Assembly (NCBI GenBank): GCA_018052705.1
Contig: JAGPMW010000007.1
Span: 29,019 to 93,018, forward strand
DNA length: 64,000 nt
Direction of reading: 5' to 3'
Origin: Selenomonas sp.
GTDB taxonomy: Bacteria > Bacillota > Negativicutes > Selenomonadales > Selenomonadaceae
Shown: positions 8,689-17,132 of the stretch, one piece after another
How positions within the stretch are numbered: the stretch's first letter is position 1
How the letters are laid out: each line of letters opens with the position of its first letter
The notes under the pieces: generated by a model
Database searches by the model: none
What the model was told of the DNA's origin: nothing
The model's input: the letters and a program-made list of their open reading frames with translations, nothing else
Position numbers and translations under genes: made by a program

Positions 8689-11031
8689 CTACTCCTTCTC
8701 CAGTTGTTGATTATGATTGATATGCCACATAGCAGCGACAGCCTGTCCCAGACAGATTCCGCCGTCGTTTGGCGGGATAAGATGATGACGCAGTACGGTG
8801 AACCCCTCTGTCTGCAGACTCTTTTCGGCCAAATGGACAAGCAGATGGTTTTGGAAAACGCCGCCCGATAAAGCAACCGTCGCAAGGCCGGTCCGACGGC
8901 GGGTCTGACAGCAGGCAGCCGTAATCTGACGGGTAAGCCCCGCATGGAACTGCCAGGCAAGCTGATCGGCCGGGGCACCGGTCAGACGTGAGTTCAGCAG
9001 GGACTGGAATAATGCATCCGTGGCAAGTGTGAAGGGCATATCCGCGGAGGCGGGTTCATGGATCCGCGGTATTTCGGGTATATCCAGCTGGTCCGGCTGC
9101 TCTTTTTGCCAGCGCTCGGCGGCAAACTCCAGATACATACTGGCTTCACCTTCGAAAGTGGAGCATCGGCGGATGCCAAGCAGAGCGCTTATCGCATCAT
9201 AGAGCCGGCCGGCACTGGTGCTGCGGATGGTGTTGACCTGATGATCGGCCATGAAGAACTGGGCCGTGAGCTCCTGGGGCGTGCAGAGGGCCAGCTGCTC
9301 TACGATGCTGGCCGTCTGCTCCTTGCTGCCTGTTAATGCGTATAACATGGCGACTGCTACCCGCCAGCCCTCGGTACTGGCTTTATCACCGCCAGCCTGC
9401 TGGAAAGGCTCGATGTGTCCCAGCCGCGTGAAGCCACTGTAGTCGGCCTGCAGAATCTCTCCACCCCAGATGGTGCCATCCGTGCCATAGCCAGTGCCGT
9501 CGAACGACACCCCGATGACTGGCGTATCCACATCGTTCTCAGCCATGCAGGCGAGAATATGGGCATAGTGGTGCTGGACTGGGAATAATGGGAGCCCGAG
9601 CTCGTGGGCGGCTGTTACGGTGTTATAGCGCGGATGCAGGTCGCAGGCAACGATCGTGGGTTCTGCCTCCAGCAGTGTCGTGAGACGGCCAATCGTTTCC
9701 TTTAGCGCCTGTACCGTGCGCAGATCGCTCATGTCGCCAACATAAGGTGATGGATAGAACAGGTTATTGCTTCCAACGCAGAACGTGTTTTTAAGCTCGC
9801 CGCCGATGCCTAGAACCTGGCCTTGCCAGTTGTTTTTGAGCATAACCGGAAGCGGTGCAAAGCCGCGGCTGCGGCGGATCATGTAGGGGCCGCCATCCAG
9901 CCAGTCCATGACGGTGTCATCGGCCCGGATGCGGATCTTGCGGTTGTGGGACAACATGAGATCGGTAAAGCCGCTCAGGGCATCAACGGCGCCGGCATCG
10001 TCCCGGCAGATTGGAGCACCAGCCGGATTGCCGCTGGTCATGATGAGGGTATCCGGCATGGTTATCGTGTCCGGATAGTCAAACAGCAGCATTTGGATCG
10101 GTGCATAAGGCAGCATAATACCAATCTTTGGATTGCCGGGGGCAGTCAGTTCTGAGAGCTGGCCCTCCGGGCGGCGGCGCAGCAGCAGAATGGGTTTCTG
10201 GTGGCCGGTCAGCATGGCTTCCTCACCATCATCCAGCAGACATTCGCGTTGGACGGCCGTCATATCACGGGCCATGATCGCAAACGGCTTGACCGGCCGG
10301 TGCTTGAGACGGCGCAGCCGGGCAATCGCAGTCGTATTGCTGGCATCACAGCAGAGATGAAAGCCGCCAATTCCCTTGATCGCTACGATTCCGCCAGCGG
10401 CGATCATCTGACGTGTGCGGGTGATTGCGGCGGCGCCGCGGATGTCCTCATCACCGATCAGGTATACTTCCGGCCCGCAGTCATTGCAGCAGACTGGCTG
10501 TGCATCATAGCGGCGTGTCTCAGGACTGACGTATTCCTCGTGGCAGTTCCCGCACATTGGAAATTCGCCCATGCTGGTGCGTTCACGGTCATATGGCATG
10601 GAATCGAGAATCGTGAGCCGGGGGCCGCAGGCTGTGCAGTTAATGAAGGGATGCAGGTATCGGCGGTCCTGTGGGTCAAAGAGCTCTGTCCGGCACTGGT
10701 CACAGGTAGCAATATCTGGAGAGACGAAAATATCTCCACGCTCTTTTTCACTTTCAATAATAGTGAACTGCTGGTAGTTTTCTGTTTCGTTCCAAGGCTG
10801 CGTGTCGACTTTCAGGATAGCGGAACGCTCTGGCGGCTCGGCTTCAAGGGCTGTGAAGAAGTCCGTCGCAGCGGCTTCCGTTCCCTGAACGAATATCTCG
10901 ACATAGGGGCCTTTATTGCAGACACTGCCGGTAATCTGGAACCGGGCCGCCAGTCGGGCCACAAACGGCCGGAATCCGACGCCCTGGACGATGCCATAGA
11001 CTTTTGTATGATAAAGTGGCATGATGCTCAC
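8689..11031 (-). CDS. hypF: Carbamoyltransferase HypF
   Basis: A 780-residue multidomain enzyme that turns carbamoyl phosphate and ATP into carbamoyl-AMP and passes the carbamoyl group to HypE. Domains in order: acylphosphatase (GIVQGVGFRPFV, about residues 5-95), paired Cys4 zinc fingers (CDQC, CTACGP, CGNC and CCNDCGP, about 110-185), a YrdC-like nucleotide-binding domain (about 200-385) and a Kae1-like C-terminal domain with HHYAH and DGTGYGTDG. The start is GTG at 11031; ATG at 11022 would remove three residues and is equally possible. Length is typical of full-length HypF. Confidence 0.96.
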   Translation of the reverse strand: MSIMPLYHTKVYGIVQGVGFRPFVARLAARFQITGSVCNKGPYVEIFVQGTEAAATDFFTALEAEPPERSAILKVDTQPWNETENYQQFTIIESEKERGDIFVSPDIATCDQCRTELFDPQDRRYLHPFINCTACGPRLTILDSMPYDRERTSMGEFPMCGNCHEEYVSPETRRYDAQPVCCNDCGPEVYLIGDEDIRGAAAITRTRQMIAAGGIVAIKGIGGFHLCCDASNTTAIARLRRLKHRPVKPFAIMARDMTAVQRECLLDDGEEAMLTGHQKPILLLRRRPEGQLSELTAPGNPKIGIMLPYAPIQMLLFDYPDTITMPDTLIMTSGNPAGAPICRDDAGAVDALSGFTDLMLSHNRKIRIRADDTVMDWLDGGPYMIRRSRGFAPLPVMLKNNWQGQVLGIGGELKNTFCVGSNNLFYPSPYVGDMSDLRTVQALKETIGRLTTLLEAEPTIVACDLHPRYNTVTAAHELGLPLFPVQHHYAHILACMAENDVDTPVIGVSFDGTGYGTDGTIWGGEILQADYSGFTRLGHIEPFQQAGGDKASTEGWRVAVAMLYALTGSKEQTASIVEQLALCTPQELTAQFFMADHQVNTIRSTSAGRLYDAISALLGIRRCSTFEGEASMYLEFAAERWQKEQPDQLDIPEIPRIHEPASADMPFTLATDALFQSLLNSRLTGAPADQLAWQFHAGLTRQITAACCQTRRRTGLATVALSGGVFQNHLLVHLAEKSLQTEGFTVLRHHLIPPNDGGICLGQAVAAMWHINHNQQLEKE

Positions 11032-11062
11032 TCGCTTTCAAGATGAATTTGGTGGCCGTTTA

Positions 11063-12127
11063 TCAGCGGCTGCCACCAGATACCGCAAAATGCGGGAACG
11101 GGAGCCAGCGTCCTGTATAATTCTGCAGGGCACGGGCAAAGAGCGGATCGGCAATAATCACATCAGGAGCCAGACTGGTAACGGCAGCAATCAGATCATT
11201 TTCCTCGTGGAATCGCTGATCGCCCGTCAATTGCAGGGATGTATGCTGCTGAAACCACGTGGCGCAGGTTATCTTTAGCTGGGGGTAGGCAGTCCTGATG
11301 GTTTCGCGCAGCGCGTTGGCTGTGATCTGCTGATGTATGATCAGCACACGATGACCTGCAGCAAGTGTACTGGCTGCTGATTCACCCTGACTGGCCAGCC
11401 AGTCGGGCATCAGCGGATTGCCGATGGTATATGGAATCTGGAAGGTCTTTTCCAGATAGCGGGCAGCAGCCAGTCCGGCAGGGCTTACAACCAGATTTCG
11501 CTCCATGGCAGCGGCCGACTCGTAGTCATGCAGACCGTTTTCTGTGCCATAGATGAGCACCTGATTGGCACCCTGCTCCATGAGCAGGCGGCGTATATTC
11601 TGGCCGTCCAGACGGGAGAAATCCATCGGTGTAAATCCGAGGACACCGATACTTTGCGGGATCGTGGCATTGCACGGGGACGTGAATCGCTCAAAAAGTG
11701 CCAGCCAGGCTTTTTCCTCACCTTCGTCATAGAGTCGGGTGCCGTCGCTATTCACAGTGAGTACAGGCAGTTTCAACTGGTGTTCGCCCATGCGCTGCAG
11801 GGCCCGCAGGTCCGTGCCGATGATGGCCGGGACTGGCGTGCTGATGAGGGCAGCAAAACGGACCGGAATTTCCTGGCTGGCCAGCCGGATCTTCTGCAGC
11901 AAACGGTCATCACGGCCCATGATGGCATCCATATCCCTCAGCCCCGCACTGAAGACAGCACTGGTATTGCTCTCGCTTTGCCAGCGCGGCTCATCGAAAC
12001 CACAGATGTTGCCAGCGCAGCCTCCGGCATCGATGATGATGACCATCCCGCCAGCCGGATAGAAGACACTGGCCGCACCACTGGTATCCGGCGCGAATGG
12101 GGGCAGGTAAAGTCGCAGTCCTTTCAT
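11063..12127 (-). CDS. Nitrogenase component-1-like protein, K-type, first pair
   Basis: A 354-residue component-1-like protein, shorter than its paralog at 3714-4985. A single cluster-type cysteine lies in IIDAGGCAG (Cys37), with Cys42 nearby. FDEPRW, MGRDDR and AIIGTDL follow. The position of the third P-cluster cysteine is Pro. The D-x2-G-C arrangement (Asp33, Cys37) is shared with the paralog, and its Asp could complete a cluster, as an Asp from BchB does in protochlorophyllide reductase; that is inference. It overlaps the preceding gene by 4 bases, so a heteromer with that product is expected. No known substrate. Confidence 0.75.
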   Translation of the reverse strand: MKGLRLYLPPFAPDTSGAASVFYPAGGMVIIIDAGGCAGNICGFDEPRWQSESNTSAVFSAGLRDMDAIMGRDDRLLQKIRLASQEIPVRFAALISTPVPAIIGTDLRALQRMGEHQLKLPVLTVNSDGTRLYDEGEEKAWLALFERFTSPCNATIPQSIGVLGFTPMDFSRLDGQNIRRLLMEQGANQVLIYGTENGLHDYESAAAMERNLVVSPAGLAAARYLEKTFQIPYTIGNPLMPDWLASQGESAASTLAAGHRVLIIHQQITANALRETIRTAYPQLKITCATWFQQHTSLQLTGDQRFHEENDLIAAVTSLAPDVIIADPLFARALQNYTGRWLPFPHFAVSGGSR

Positions 12128-13410
12128 GAGCAGGCCTCCTTCATGCGGGTGAACAGGTCGCGGACGGCCTGATAGCCAAACGGCTGCTGCTCATCATTCC
12201 AGCTTACGCTGCGGCTGTGAGGATGATAATATGCGGCGTCGACCCCCAGTGCAAAATTGACCGGACTCAGATCCTCAGCATAGTTGACCATGCTCGGTGA
12301 CAAGTTCATATAGAGCCGGATATCCGGGCAAAGTTCAGCCAGCCGCTGGATGTAGAAGAAGTCTGATGGCTGGGGAATCGCATAGAGCTCTGCGACATGA
12401 AGACCGTAGCGCACCATGGCGAGTGCCAGCTCAAAGGGATTGGCGTTCAGCCGGCTGCCAATGCCAAGGATGATGTCCCCGTGGTCCCTGGCGAAGGAGG
12501 TGATAGCAGCTTTCGCTTCGGCACGATAGGGTTCATCGTTCAGCTTTGTACCCAGCACCTGCCCCAGACTCTGATACTGACGGCTGATCTTGTCCAGCTG
12601 GTAGAGACGTTTTAGCTCGATTGACGGAATTGACAACTGTTTTTGGAACCAGTCTGCAGCTTCAAAGGCTTCCGGATTCAGAACCAGATTAAAATTGGCT
12701 TCAGCCAGTTGCTGATACTGTTCATAATTATCGCAGCGGGCAATTTCCCGAACGGAGCGGATTCCGAGCGCCCGGAGCAGCGCATAGAGTTCACAGTCAT
12801 CCATCAATGGGGAGAAATGGCCCAACAGATTCACCGCCGCAGGGTCTTTCGTTCGGGGTTCCAGCAGGCTGTAGATGGTCTGGCGTATTGCCGTCATTGG
12901 TGGCTTGCGACTGTCGCGGGTCAGTGCATACATGTAGCTGGGCAGTACGGGCAGCCCGCAGGCCTGGCTGGCTTTGCGGCAGACTCGTTCCATATCCGTG
13001 CCGAGCAGGGCATCAACACAGGTAATGCAGATCATGACGACCGAAGGCGGCGTACGACGGCTGGCGACAAAGGCCTTGACTGCTTCCGGCACTCTGGTCA
13101 GATGACGGCCCGTGACGATATCGTTCTCATCCAGCATGAAGTAGGCAAAGCGGTCTCCGTAGTGATCGGCAGCTTCAATGGCAGATGTGTTTCGGCCGCA
13201 GCAGCCGGGGGCAAGCAGGAGCATGATGCTGCCAGGAATAGCAAGCCCTGCCCGCTTAACACCGAAGCCCTGCGCACCCGGGGAGTTGAAATCAAGAGCA
13301 GCGGGCGAGTTATAGATGAGTCCTGTATCGGTCCGCAGTTCGCGGGGAATATTGTCGCGTCCAGCCGCAGCGAGATCGCGCATCGTAATAGAATATGGCT
13401 TATACAGCAT
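12124..13410 (-). CDS. Nitrogenase component-1-like protein, D-type, first pair
   Basis: A 428-residue component-1-like protein following the NifH-like gene with an 11-base overlap. Likely cluster ligands are Cys70 or Cys71 in APGCCGRN and Cys131 in [12 protein letters not shown], the latter matching the third P-cluster cysteine of NifD. The middle cysteine is absent. LDENDIVTG matches the conserved acidic segment of the superfamily near the reductase docking face. The FeMo-co ligands of NifD (Cys275, His442) cannot be located. I regard it as a nitrogenase-like protein of an uncharacterised clade. Confidence 0.75.
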   Translation of the reverse strand: MLYKPYSITMRDLAAAGRDNIPRELRTDTGLIYNSPAALDFNSPGAQGFGVKRAGLAIPGSIMLLLAPGCCGRNTSAIEAADHYGDRFAYFMLDENDIVTGRHLTRVPEAVKAFVASRRTPPSVVMICITCVDALLGTDMERVCRKASQACGLPVLPSYMYALTRDSRKPPMTAIRQTIYSLLEPRTKDPAAVNLLGHFSPLMDDCELYALLRALGIRSVREIARCDNYEQYQQLAEANFNLVLNPEAFEAADWFQKQLSIPSIELKRLYQLDKISRQYQSLGQVLGTKLNDEPYRAEAKAAITSFARDHGDIILGIGSRLNANPFELALAMVRYGLHVAELYAIPQPSDFFYIQRLAELCPDIRLYMNLSPSMVNYAEDLSPVNFALGVDAAYYHPHSRSVSWNDEQQPFGYQAVRDLFTRMKEACS

Positions 13411-14164
13411 AATGGCTATCCTTCAATAGAGCCTGCGCCAGGCCAATGAAGCGCTGACTGATGGGCAGGGACGGATCCCCTTCAATGACGGTCATTCCGC
13501 GTTCTTCAAAATCGTTAATCGCATCACTGCGAGGAATGTCAGCGACGATATGCAGGCTGCGCTGCTGGGCAAAAGCCTCGACCTTCTCGGTTTCCTGCGG
13601 GATATTGCGGCGGTTCAGAATAATGCCGCGCACTTTCGCATAGCCGCGGTCCGCAAAATTATCAACGGCGCTGGCAATGTTGTTGGCCGCGTAGAGGGCC
13701 ATCTTTTCACCGGAGGTGACGATGAGTACATCTTCGGCATAGCCCTCACGGATTGGCGCAGCGAAACCGCCGCAGACGACATCGCCCAAAACATCATAAA
13801 GGACGATATCCGGCTGGAATCTCTCAAAGAGCTGTAAATCCTCGAGCAGTCCAAAGGTTGCAATGATACCACGGCCGGCACAGCCAAGACCGGGCGTGGG
13901 ACCGCCGGTTTCAAGGCAGAGTACGCCACCAAAGCCGGTCCGGGAAATCTGATCCAGCTGATCCGGTTCTTTATCGAATTCTCTCATATAACTCATGACC
14001 GGCTGCAAAGGTTCGCCGCCCAGCAGGTTTATGGTCGAATCTGCTTTAGGATCGCAGCCAATCTGGATGACTTTCTTGCCCAGAGTGGCGAACGCGGCGG
14101 AGAGATTGCTGGTAATGGTGGATTTACCGATACCACCTTTTCCGTAGATTGCGATTTTCTGCAT
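13400..14164 (-). CDS. NifH/BchL/CfbC-like ATP-dependent iron-sulfur reductase
   Basis: A 254-residue homolog of nitrogenase iron protein, the ATP-driven electron donor to component-1 proteins. It has the Walker [10 protein letters not shown] (residues 8-16), switch I DPKADST (38-44), the first cluster cysteine in GLGCAGRG (Cys95), and switch [12 protein letters not shown] with the second cluster cysteine (Cys131). All residues for a dimer-bridging [4Fe-4S] cluster and MgATP hydrolysis are kept, so it is probably active. It is the first gene of the nine-gene operon, with AATGGAGG before ATG. It is about 20-40 residues shorter than true NifH. Confidence 0.88.
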   Translation of the reverse strand: MQKIAIYGKGGIGKSTITSNLSAAFATLGKKVIQIGCDPKADSTINLLGGEPLQPVMSYMREFDKEPDQLDQISRTGFGGVLCLETGGPTPGLGCAGRGIIATFGLLEDLQLFERFQPDIVLYDVLGDVVCGGFAAPIREGYAEDVLIVTSGEKMALYAANNIASAVDNFADRGYAKVRGIILNRRNIPQETEKVEAFAQQRSLHIVADIPRSDAINDFEERGMTVIEGDPSLPISQRFIGLAQALLKDSHYAV

Positions 14165-14198
14165 AACAGAACCTCCATTAATAGAATGACTGTTTATT

Positions 14199-14227
14199 AT
14201 TATATCGTTTTTCGGCGGGTATTTCTA
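14199..14227 (-). promoter_or_regulatory. Probable promoter of the nitrogenase-like/hyp operon
   Basis: On the minus strand a perfect TATAAT (14199-14204) lies 17 bases downstream of TAGAAA (14222-14227), a poor -35. The weak -35 could mean activator dependence, but no operator was recognised. The 5' leader to the ATG would be about 28 bases. Confidence 0.45.
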
Positions 14228-14365
14228 TAGTTAAGGGAATTTTGTAAACCGATTTCCTATTATTCATGAATTAATGCAGTGTCTGTTCGCTAAGTTTGAA
14301 AAAATAGCATAAAAAGTTCTTTTTTGCGGAAAAAGGATGCTTTTTAAAAAAAAATGTGATAGACT

Positions 14366-14560
14366 AAGGGTATCGGTAGGGAGCTTGTCCGAATATCCCA
14401 TCGGTGAGCATCGAAACCTATCGGTCTCTTCTCTGAAAACTTATCCCAGTTTTCAGAATCCCATTTCCTTACATCTTTTTTTAGAAGAACTTCGAGTCAG
14501 TGGATTGATGACGGTTCTTCGCATTTTTAGGCATTCTCATTCAGGAGGATGCCTTTTTTT
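14366..14560 (+). ncRNA. Candidate small non-coding RNA
   Basis: About 195 bases with no convincing ORF, strong predicted structure and its own terminator, lying between divergent genes. Elements seen are three AUCGGU copies in the first 60 bases, a 9-bp hairpin UCUGAAAAC/GUUUUCAGA (14432-14457), a 7-bp stem GAAGAAC/GUUCUUC (14484-14520), and a terminal 10-bp hairpin followed by seven T (14529-14560). A weak -10-like TAGACT is at 14360. Size and layout would suit a 6S-like or trans-acting RNA, but no known family is recognised. The next gene has its own promoter past the terminator, so this is not simply its leader. Confidence 0.5.
14529..14560 (+). terminator. Intrinsic terminator of the candidate small RNA
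   Basis: AGGCATTCTC pairs with GAGGATGCCT over 10 bp around a 6-base loop and is followed by an uninterrupted T-run. No CDS ends upstream on this strand, so it must terminate an untranslated transcript. Confidence 0.85.
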
Positions 14561-14696
14561 GTGCCTGTAAATATGAGAATATTGTTAAAAACAAGTGTAT
14601 CTATGTAAAAAAAGCACGCTTATTCCTTATGCCATGCGGTTTCCGTCATATCTGAAAAAAATCTGTAAAACTCGTGATTTTTTAATCGAAAAAGTA

Positions 14697-14725
14697 TTGT
14701 CAAGGGACACGGAATAGATTACAAT
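14697..14725 (+). promoter_or_regulatory. Promoter of the LysM mini-protein gene
   Basis: TTGTCA (14697-14702), a 17-base spacer, and TACAAT (14720-14725), about 70 bases before the ATG at 14796. Confidence 0.65.
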
Positions 14726-14795
14726 GAAGGCACAAATCAAGGATAGTTGCATTTATATTATTTAATTATTTTATTCTTATCAGGAGGAACCCAAA

Positions 14796-15080
14796 ATGAA
14801 GAAGGCGCTGGTCATTCTCGTGGCTGCCGTGTTCATCGGCTTTGCTGGCATGGATTGCGAGGCAGCAGAGAAAAATTATGAACTCATCGAAGCAACTTAT
14901 ACCGTACAAGAGGGCGATACGCTGAACAATATCGCACAGGAGTACATGGCAAAGAACAACTACGGACCCAGAGAAATCCGTGAGTTCACTGCTGGCATTA
15001 AGGAACTCAATGACTGGTTATTAAACCGCGAAGCCAAAGCAGGCGACGAACTGCATATCAATTACTGGATCAAGAAATAG
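14796..15080 (+). CDS. Small secreted single-LysM protein
   Basis: A 94-residue protein with an N-terminal signal peptide (MKKALVILVAAVFIGFAG, probable cleavage after CEA near residue 23) and one LysM-like segment, YTVQEGDTLNNIAQEYM (about residues 34-50), followed by a helical tail. LysM domains bind N-acetylglucosamine chains of peptidoglycan. With no catalytic domain it is probably a cell-wall-associated or periplasmic binding protein. A strong RBS (CAGGAGGAACCC) precedes the ATG. It is monocistronic, between its own promoter and terminator. Confidence 0.8.
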   Translation: MKKALVILVAAVFIGFAGMDCEAAEKNYELIEATYTVQEGDTLNNIAQEYMAKNNYGPREIREFTAGIKELNDWLLNREAKAGDELHINYWIKK

Positions 15081-15089
15081 ATGATAAAG

Positions 15090-15132
15090 AAACTCCCGAA
15101 TGAGTGATAAAGACCATTCGGGAGTTTTTTAT
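15090..15132 (+). terminator. Intrinsic terminator after LysM mini-protein
   Basis: AACTCCCGAATG pairs with CATTCGGGAGTT over 12 bp, followed by a T-run. Confidence 0.9.
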
Positions 15133-15261
15133 CATTTGCAAGGTTATTCGCTGATATAATGATATAGAAAAGGAAAAATGTCCTAATTTGTGGTATAATA
15201 GTATTGGTGGGGAGAATCCACTGGATTATTGGTGTGCCTCTCAGTTGAGAGGGGTCCTGCC

Positions 15262-15468
15262 ATGAAATATGGTATTGTATTGATGTCTAAGAATGAGCTG
15301 CTATGTGACTCGCGAACCAATAAACCAGTTACTTTTGTCGATAAAAGGCTGGCTTGGGAAGCAGTAAGAGATTATGATTCAAGTGGAGCAGACATGATTG
15401 TAGTGGATATTGCCGAATGGGAAAAGTTATGTCAGGAGTCAAAGTTGATTTCCGGCTGGCTGCGGTAG
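15262..15468 (+). CDS. Small protein of unknown function
   Basis: A 68-residue soluble protein beginning MKYGIVLMSKNELLCD. I chose ATG 15262 because GAGGGG precedes it and a TATAAT lies at 15194-15199; a TTG at 15229 would add 11 residues without an RBS. There is no signal peptide or recognised domain. The alternating hydrophobic strands and one helix (KRLAWEAVRDYD) suggest a small alpha/beta fold. It is monocistronic and flanked by terminators. Unknown role. Confidence 0.6.
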   Translation: MKYGIVLMSKNELLCDSRTNKPVTFVDKRLAWEAVRDYDSSGADMIVVDIAEWEKLCQESKLISGWLR

Positions 15469-15514
15469 TGTCAGATTGAGGCTGTCAGGTACATGGTAAT
15501 CCGAATACAGCGAA

Positions 15515-15546
15515 GGCGCATCGTAGCTTGACGATGCGTCTTTTTA
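15515..15546 (+). terminator. Intrinsic terminator
   Basis: GGCGCATCGT pairs with ACGATGCGTC with one G-U pair, then a T-run. It ends the small gene at 15262-15468. Confidence 0.85.
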
Positions 15547-15564
15547 GTACGGACTGCAATAACT

Positions 15565-15593
15565 TTGCAAGGGTTATGCCAAAATGGTATAAT
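15565..15593 (+). promoter_or_regulatory. Promoter of pncB-aroE
   Basis: TTGCAA (15565-15570), a 17-base spacer and TATAAT (15588-15593), about 60 bases before the pncB TTG start. Confidence 0.75.
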
Positions 15594-15653
15594 GTCTGAG
15601 GTAAATGGTCACTTTTACACAGGCGGCAGCAGCCGCACACAGGAGGTGTCACT

Positions 15654-17111
15654 TTGACACAGTTTGACAAACGCAATATTACAATGATGATGGATTTTTA
15701 TGAGTTGACGATGGCTAATGGCTATTTTCAGGATCATGATAAAGATGTCCAGGTTGCTTTTGACGTATTTTACCGTGCGAATCCTGATGAAGGTGGTTTT
15801 GCTATTTTTGCCGGTCTGGAACAGGTAATAGAATATGTAGAGAATATGGTGTTTTCGGCCGATGATGTAGAATACTTCCGGCAGCAGAACATGTTCTCGG
15901 AGCAATTTCTTCAGTATCTGGCAACGTTTCATTTTTCGGGTGATATCTATGCCATGCCAGAAGGAACAATCATGTATCCTAATGAGCCTTGTATTACCGT
16001 GGTTGCTCCACTGATTGATGCGCAGCTGGTGGAGACGGCAATTCTGGCACAGGTCAATCACCAGTCCCTGATTGCAACGAAGGCCCGCCGGATTGTCCGG
16101 GCGGCCAATGGGCGTGCCGTATCAGATTTTGGGGCGCGCCGCGCTCATAATATTGATGCAGCTACCTACGGCGCCCGCGCAGCCTATATCGGCGGTGTGG
16201 TCGGGACCGCTACCGTGTCAGCTGGCCAGCTGTTCAATATACCGATTTCCGGGACAATGGCACATAGCTGGGTGATGTTCTATGGCGATGAATTCATGGC
16301 GTTTAAGAAATACGCAGAAACCTATCCGGATGCAACGGTATTACTGGTAGATACCTATGATGTTATCCATTCAGGAATCCCCAATGCGATTCGGGTAGCT
16401 CATGAGATTCTTGAACCGATGGGCAAGCGTCTGGCTGGTATCCGTATCGATTCAGGCGACCTGGCGTATCTTTCGAAGCGTGTTCGCAAGATGCTTGATG
16501 CGGCAGATCTCAGAGACTGCAAGATTGTGGTATCAAACAGTCTGGATGAGTTTACGGTTACATCGCTGCTGGGGCAGGGGGCCTGTATCGACAGTTTTGG
16601 CATTGGTGAACGCTTGATTACAGCCAAGTCTGAGCCCGTGTTCGGGGCCGTTTATAAGCTGGCTGCTGTCGGTGAGAATGGCGAATTTGTGCCCCGGATC
16701 AAGGTTTCGGAGAATGTCGAGAAGATCACGAATCCGGGGCTCAAGGATCTTTACCGTGTTTATGATAAAAACGGGCATGCTGTAGCGGATCTGCTGGCTG
16801 CCTGTGGCGAGGCGGTTGATTTTTCCAAGCCGTATCGCTACATTGATCCTCAGAAACCTTGGAAGAATCGTATGTTTGAAGATTGTACGCTCAGAAATTT
16901 GCGCCGGTTGTATGTGCGTCAGGGGAAGCGAACCGAGCCGCTGCCGACGCTCGATGAAATCCGCAATAATGTGAAGCGTCAGCTCGATGAAGAGATTTGG
17001 CAGGAAGAGCAGCGCTTCGAGAATCCGCATCGTCATTATCTGGATATGACACCTGCATATTATGAACTCAAGATGGAACTGCTCTCCAAGACGCGCGAAG
17101 AGCATGCCTGA
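15654..17111 (+). CDS. pncB: Nicotinate phosphoribosyltransferase
   Basis: A 485-residue enzyme of the Preiss-Handler NAD salvage route: nicotinate + PRPP + ATP to nicotinate mononucleotide. It has the N-terminal DFYELTMANGYF motif, FGARRAHN near residue 160 with the phosphorylated-His region of the family, GTMAHSWVMF, and the active-site strands LAGIRIDSGDLAYLSK and KIVVSNSLDEF. The start is TTG at 15654, preceded by AGGAGG. Length matches the PncB group found in Firmicutes. It is followed 21 bases later by aroE, so the two are probably one transcript. Confidence 0.95.
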   Translation: MTQFDKRNITMMMDFYELTMANGYFQDHDKDVQVAFDVFYRANPDEGGFAIFAGLEQVIEYVENMVFSADDVEYFRQQNMFSEQFLQYLATFHFSGDIYAMPEGTIMYPNEPCITVVAPLIDAQLVETAILAQVNHQSLIATKARRIVRAANGRAVSDFGARRAHNIDAATYGARAAYIGGVVGTATVSAGQLFNIPISGTMAHSWVMFYGDEFMAFKKYAETYPDATVLLVDTYDVIHSGIPNAIRVAHEILEPMGKRLAGIRIDSGDLAYLSKRVRKMLDAADLRDCKIVVSNSLDEFTVTSLLGQGACIDSFGIGERLITAKSEPVFGAVYKLAAVGENGEFVPRIKVSENVEKITNPGLKDLYRVYDKNGHAVADLLAACGEAVDFSKPYRYIDPQKPWKNRMFEDCTLRNLRRLYVRQGKRTEPLPTLDEIRNNVKRQLDEEIWQEEQRFENPHRHYLDMTPAYYELKMELLSKTREEHA

Positions 17112-17132
17112 AGCATCATGGAGGATATGTCT

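Noticed and set aside
3714..14164. Reading the NifH/D/K-like genes as a nitrogen-fixation operon
   Set aside because: No nifB, nifE/N with recognisable features, nifV or ferredoxin genes; the D/K-like proteins lack the full P-cluster cysteines and FeMo-co ligands. Nitrogen fixation is not supported.
3714..14164. Reading the same genes as protochlorophyllide/chlorophyllide reductase or CfbCD
   Set aside because: There are no chlorophyll, cobamide or F430 genes nearby, two different D/K pairs are present, and the cysteine distribution differs from BchNB and CfbD.
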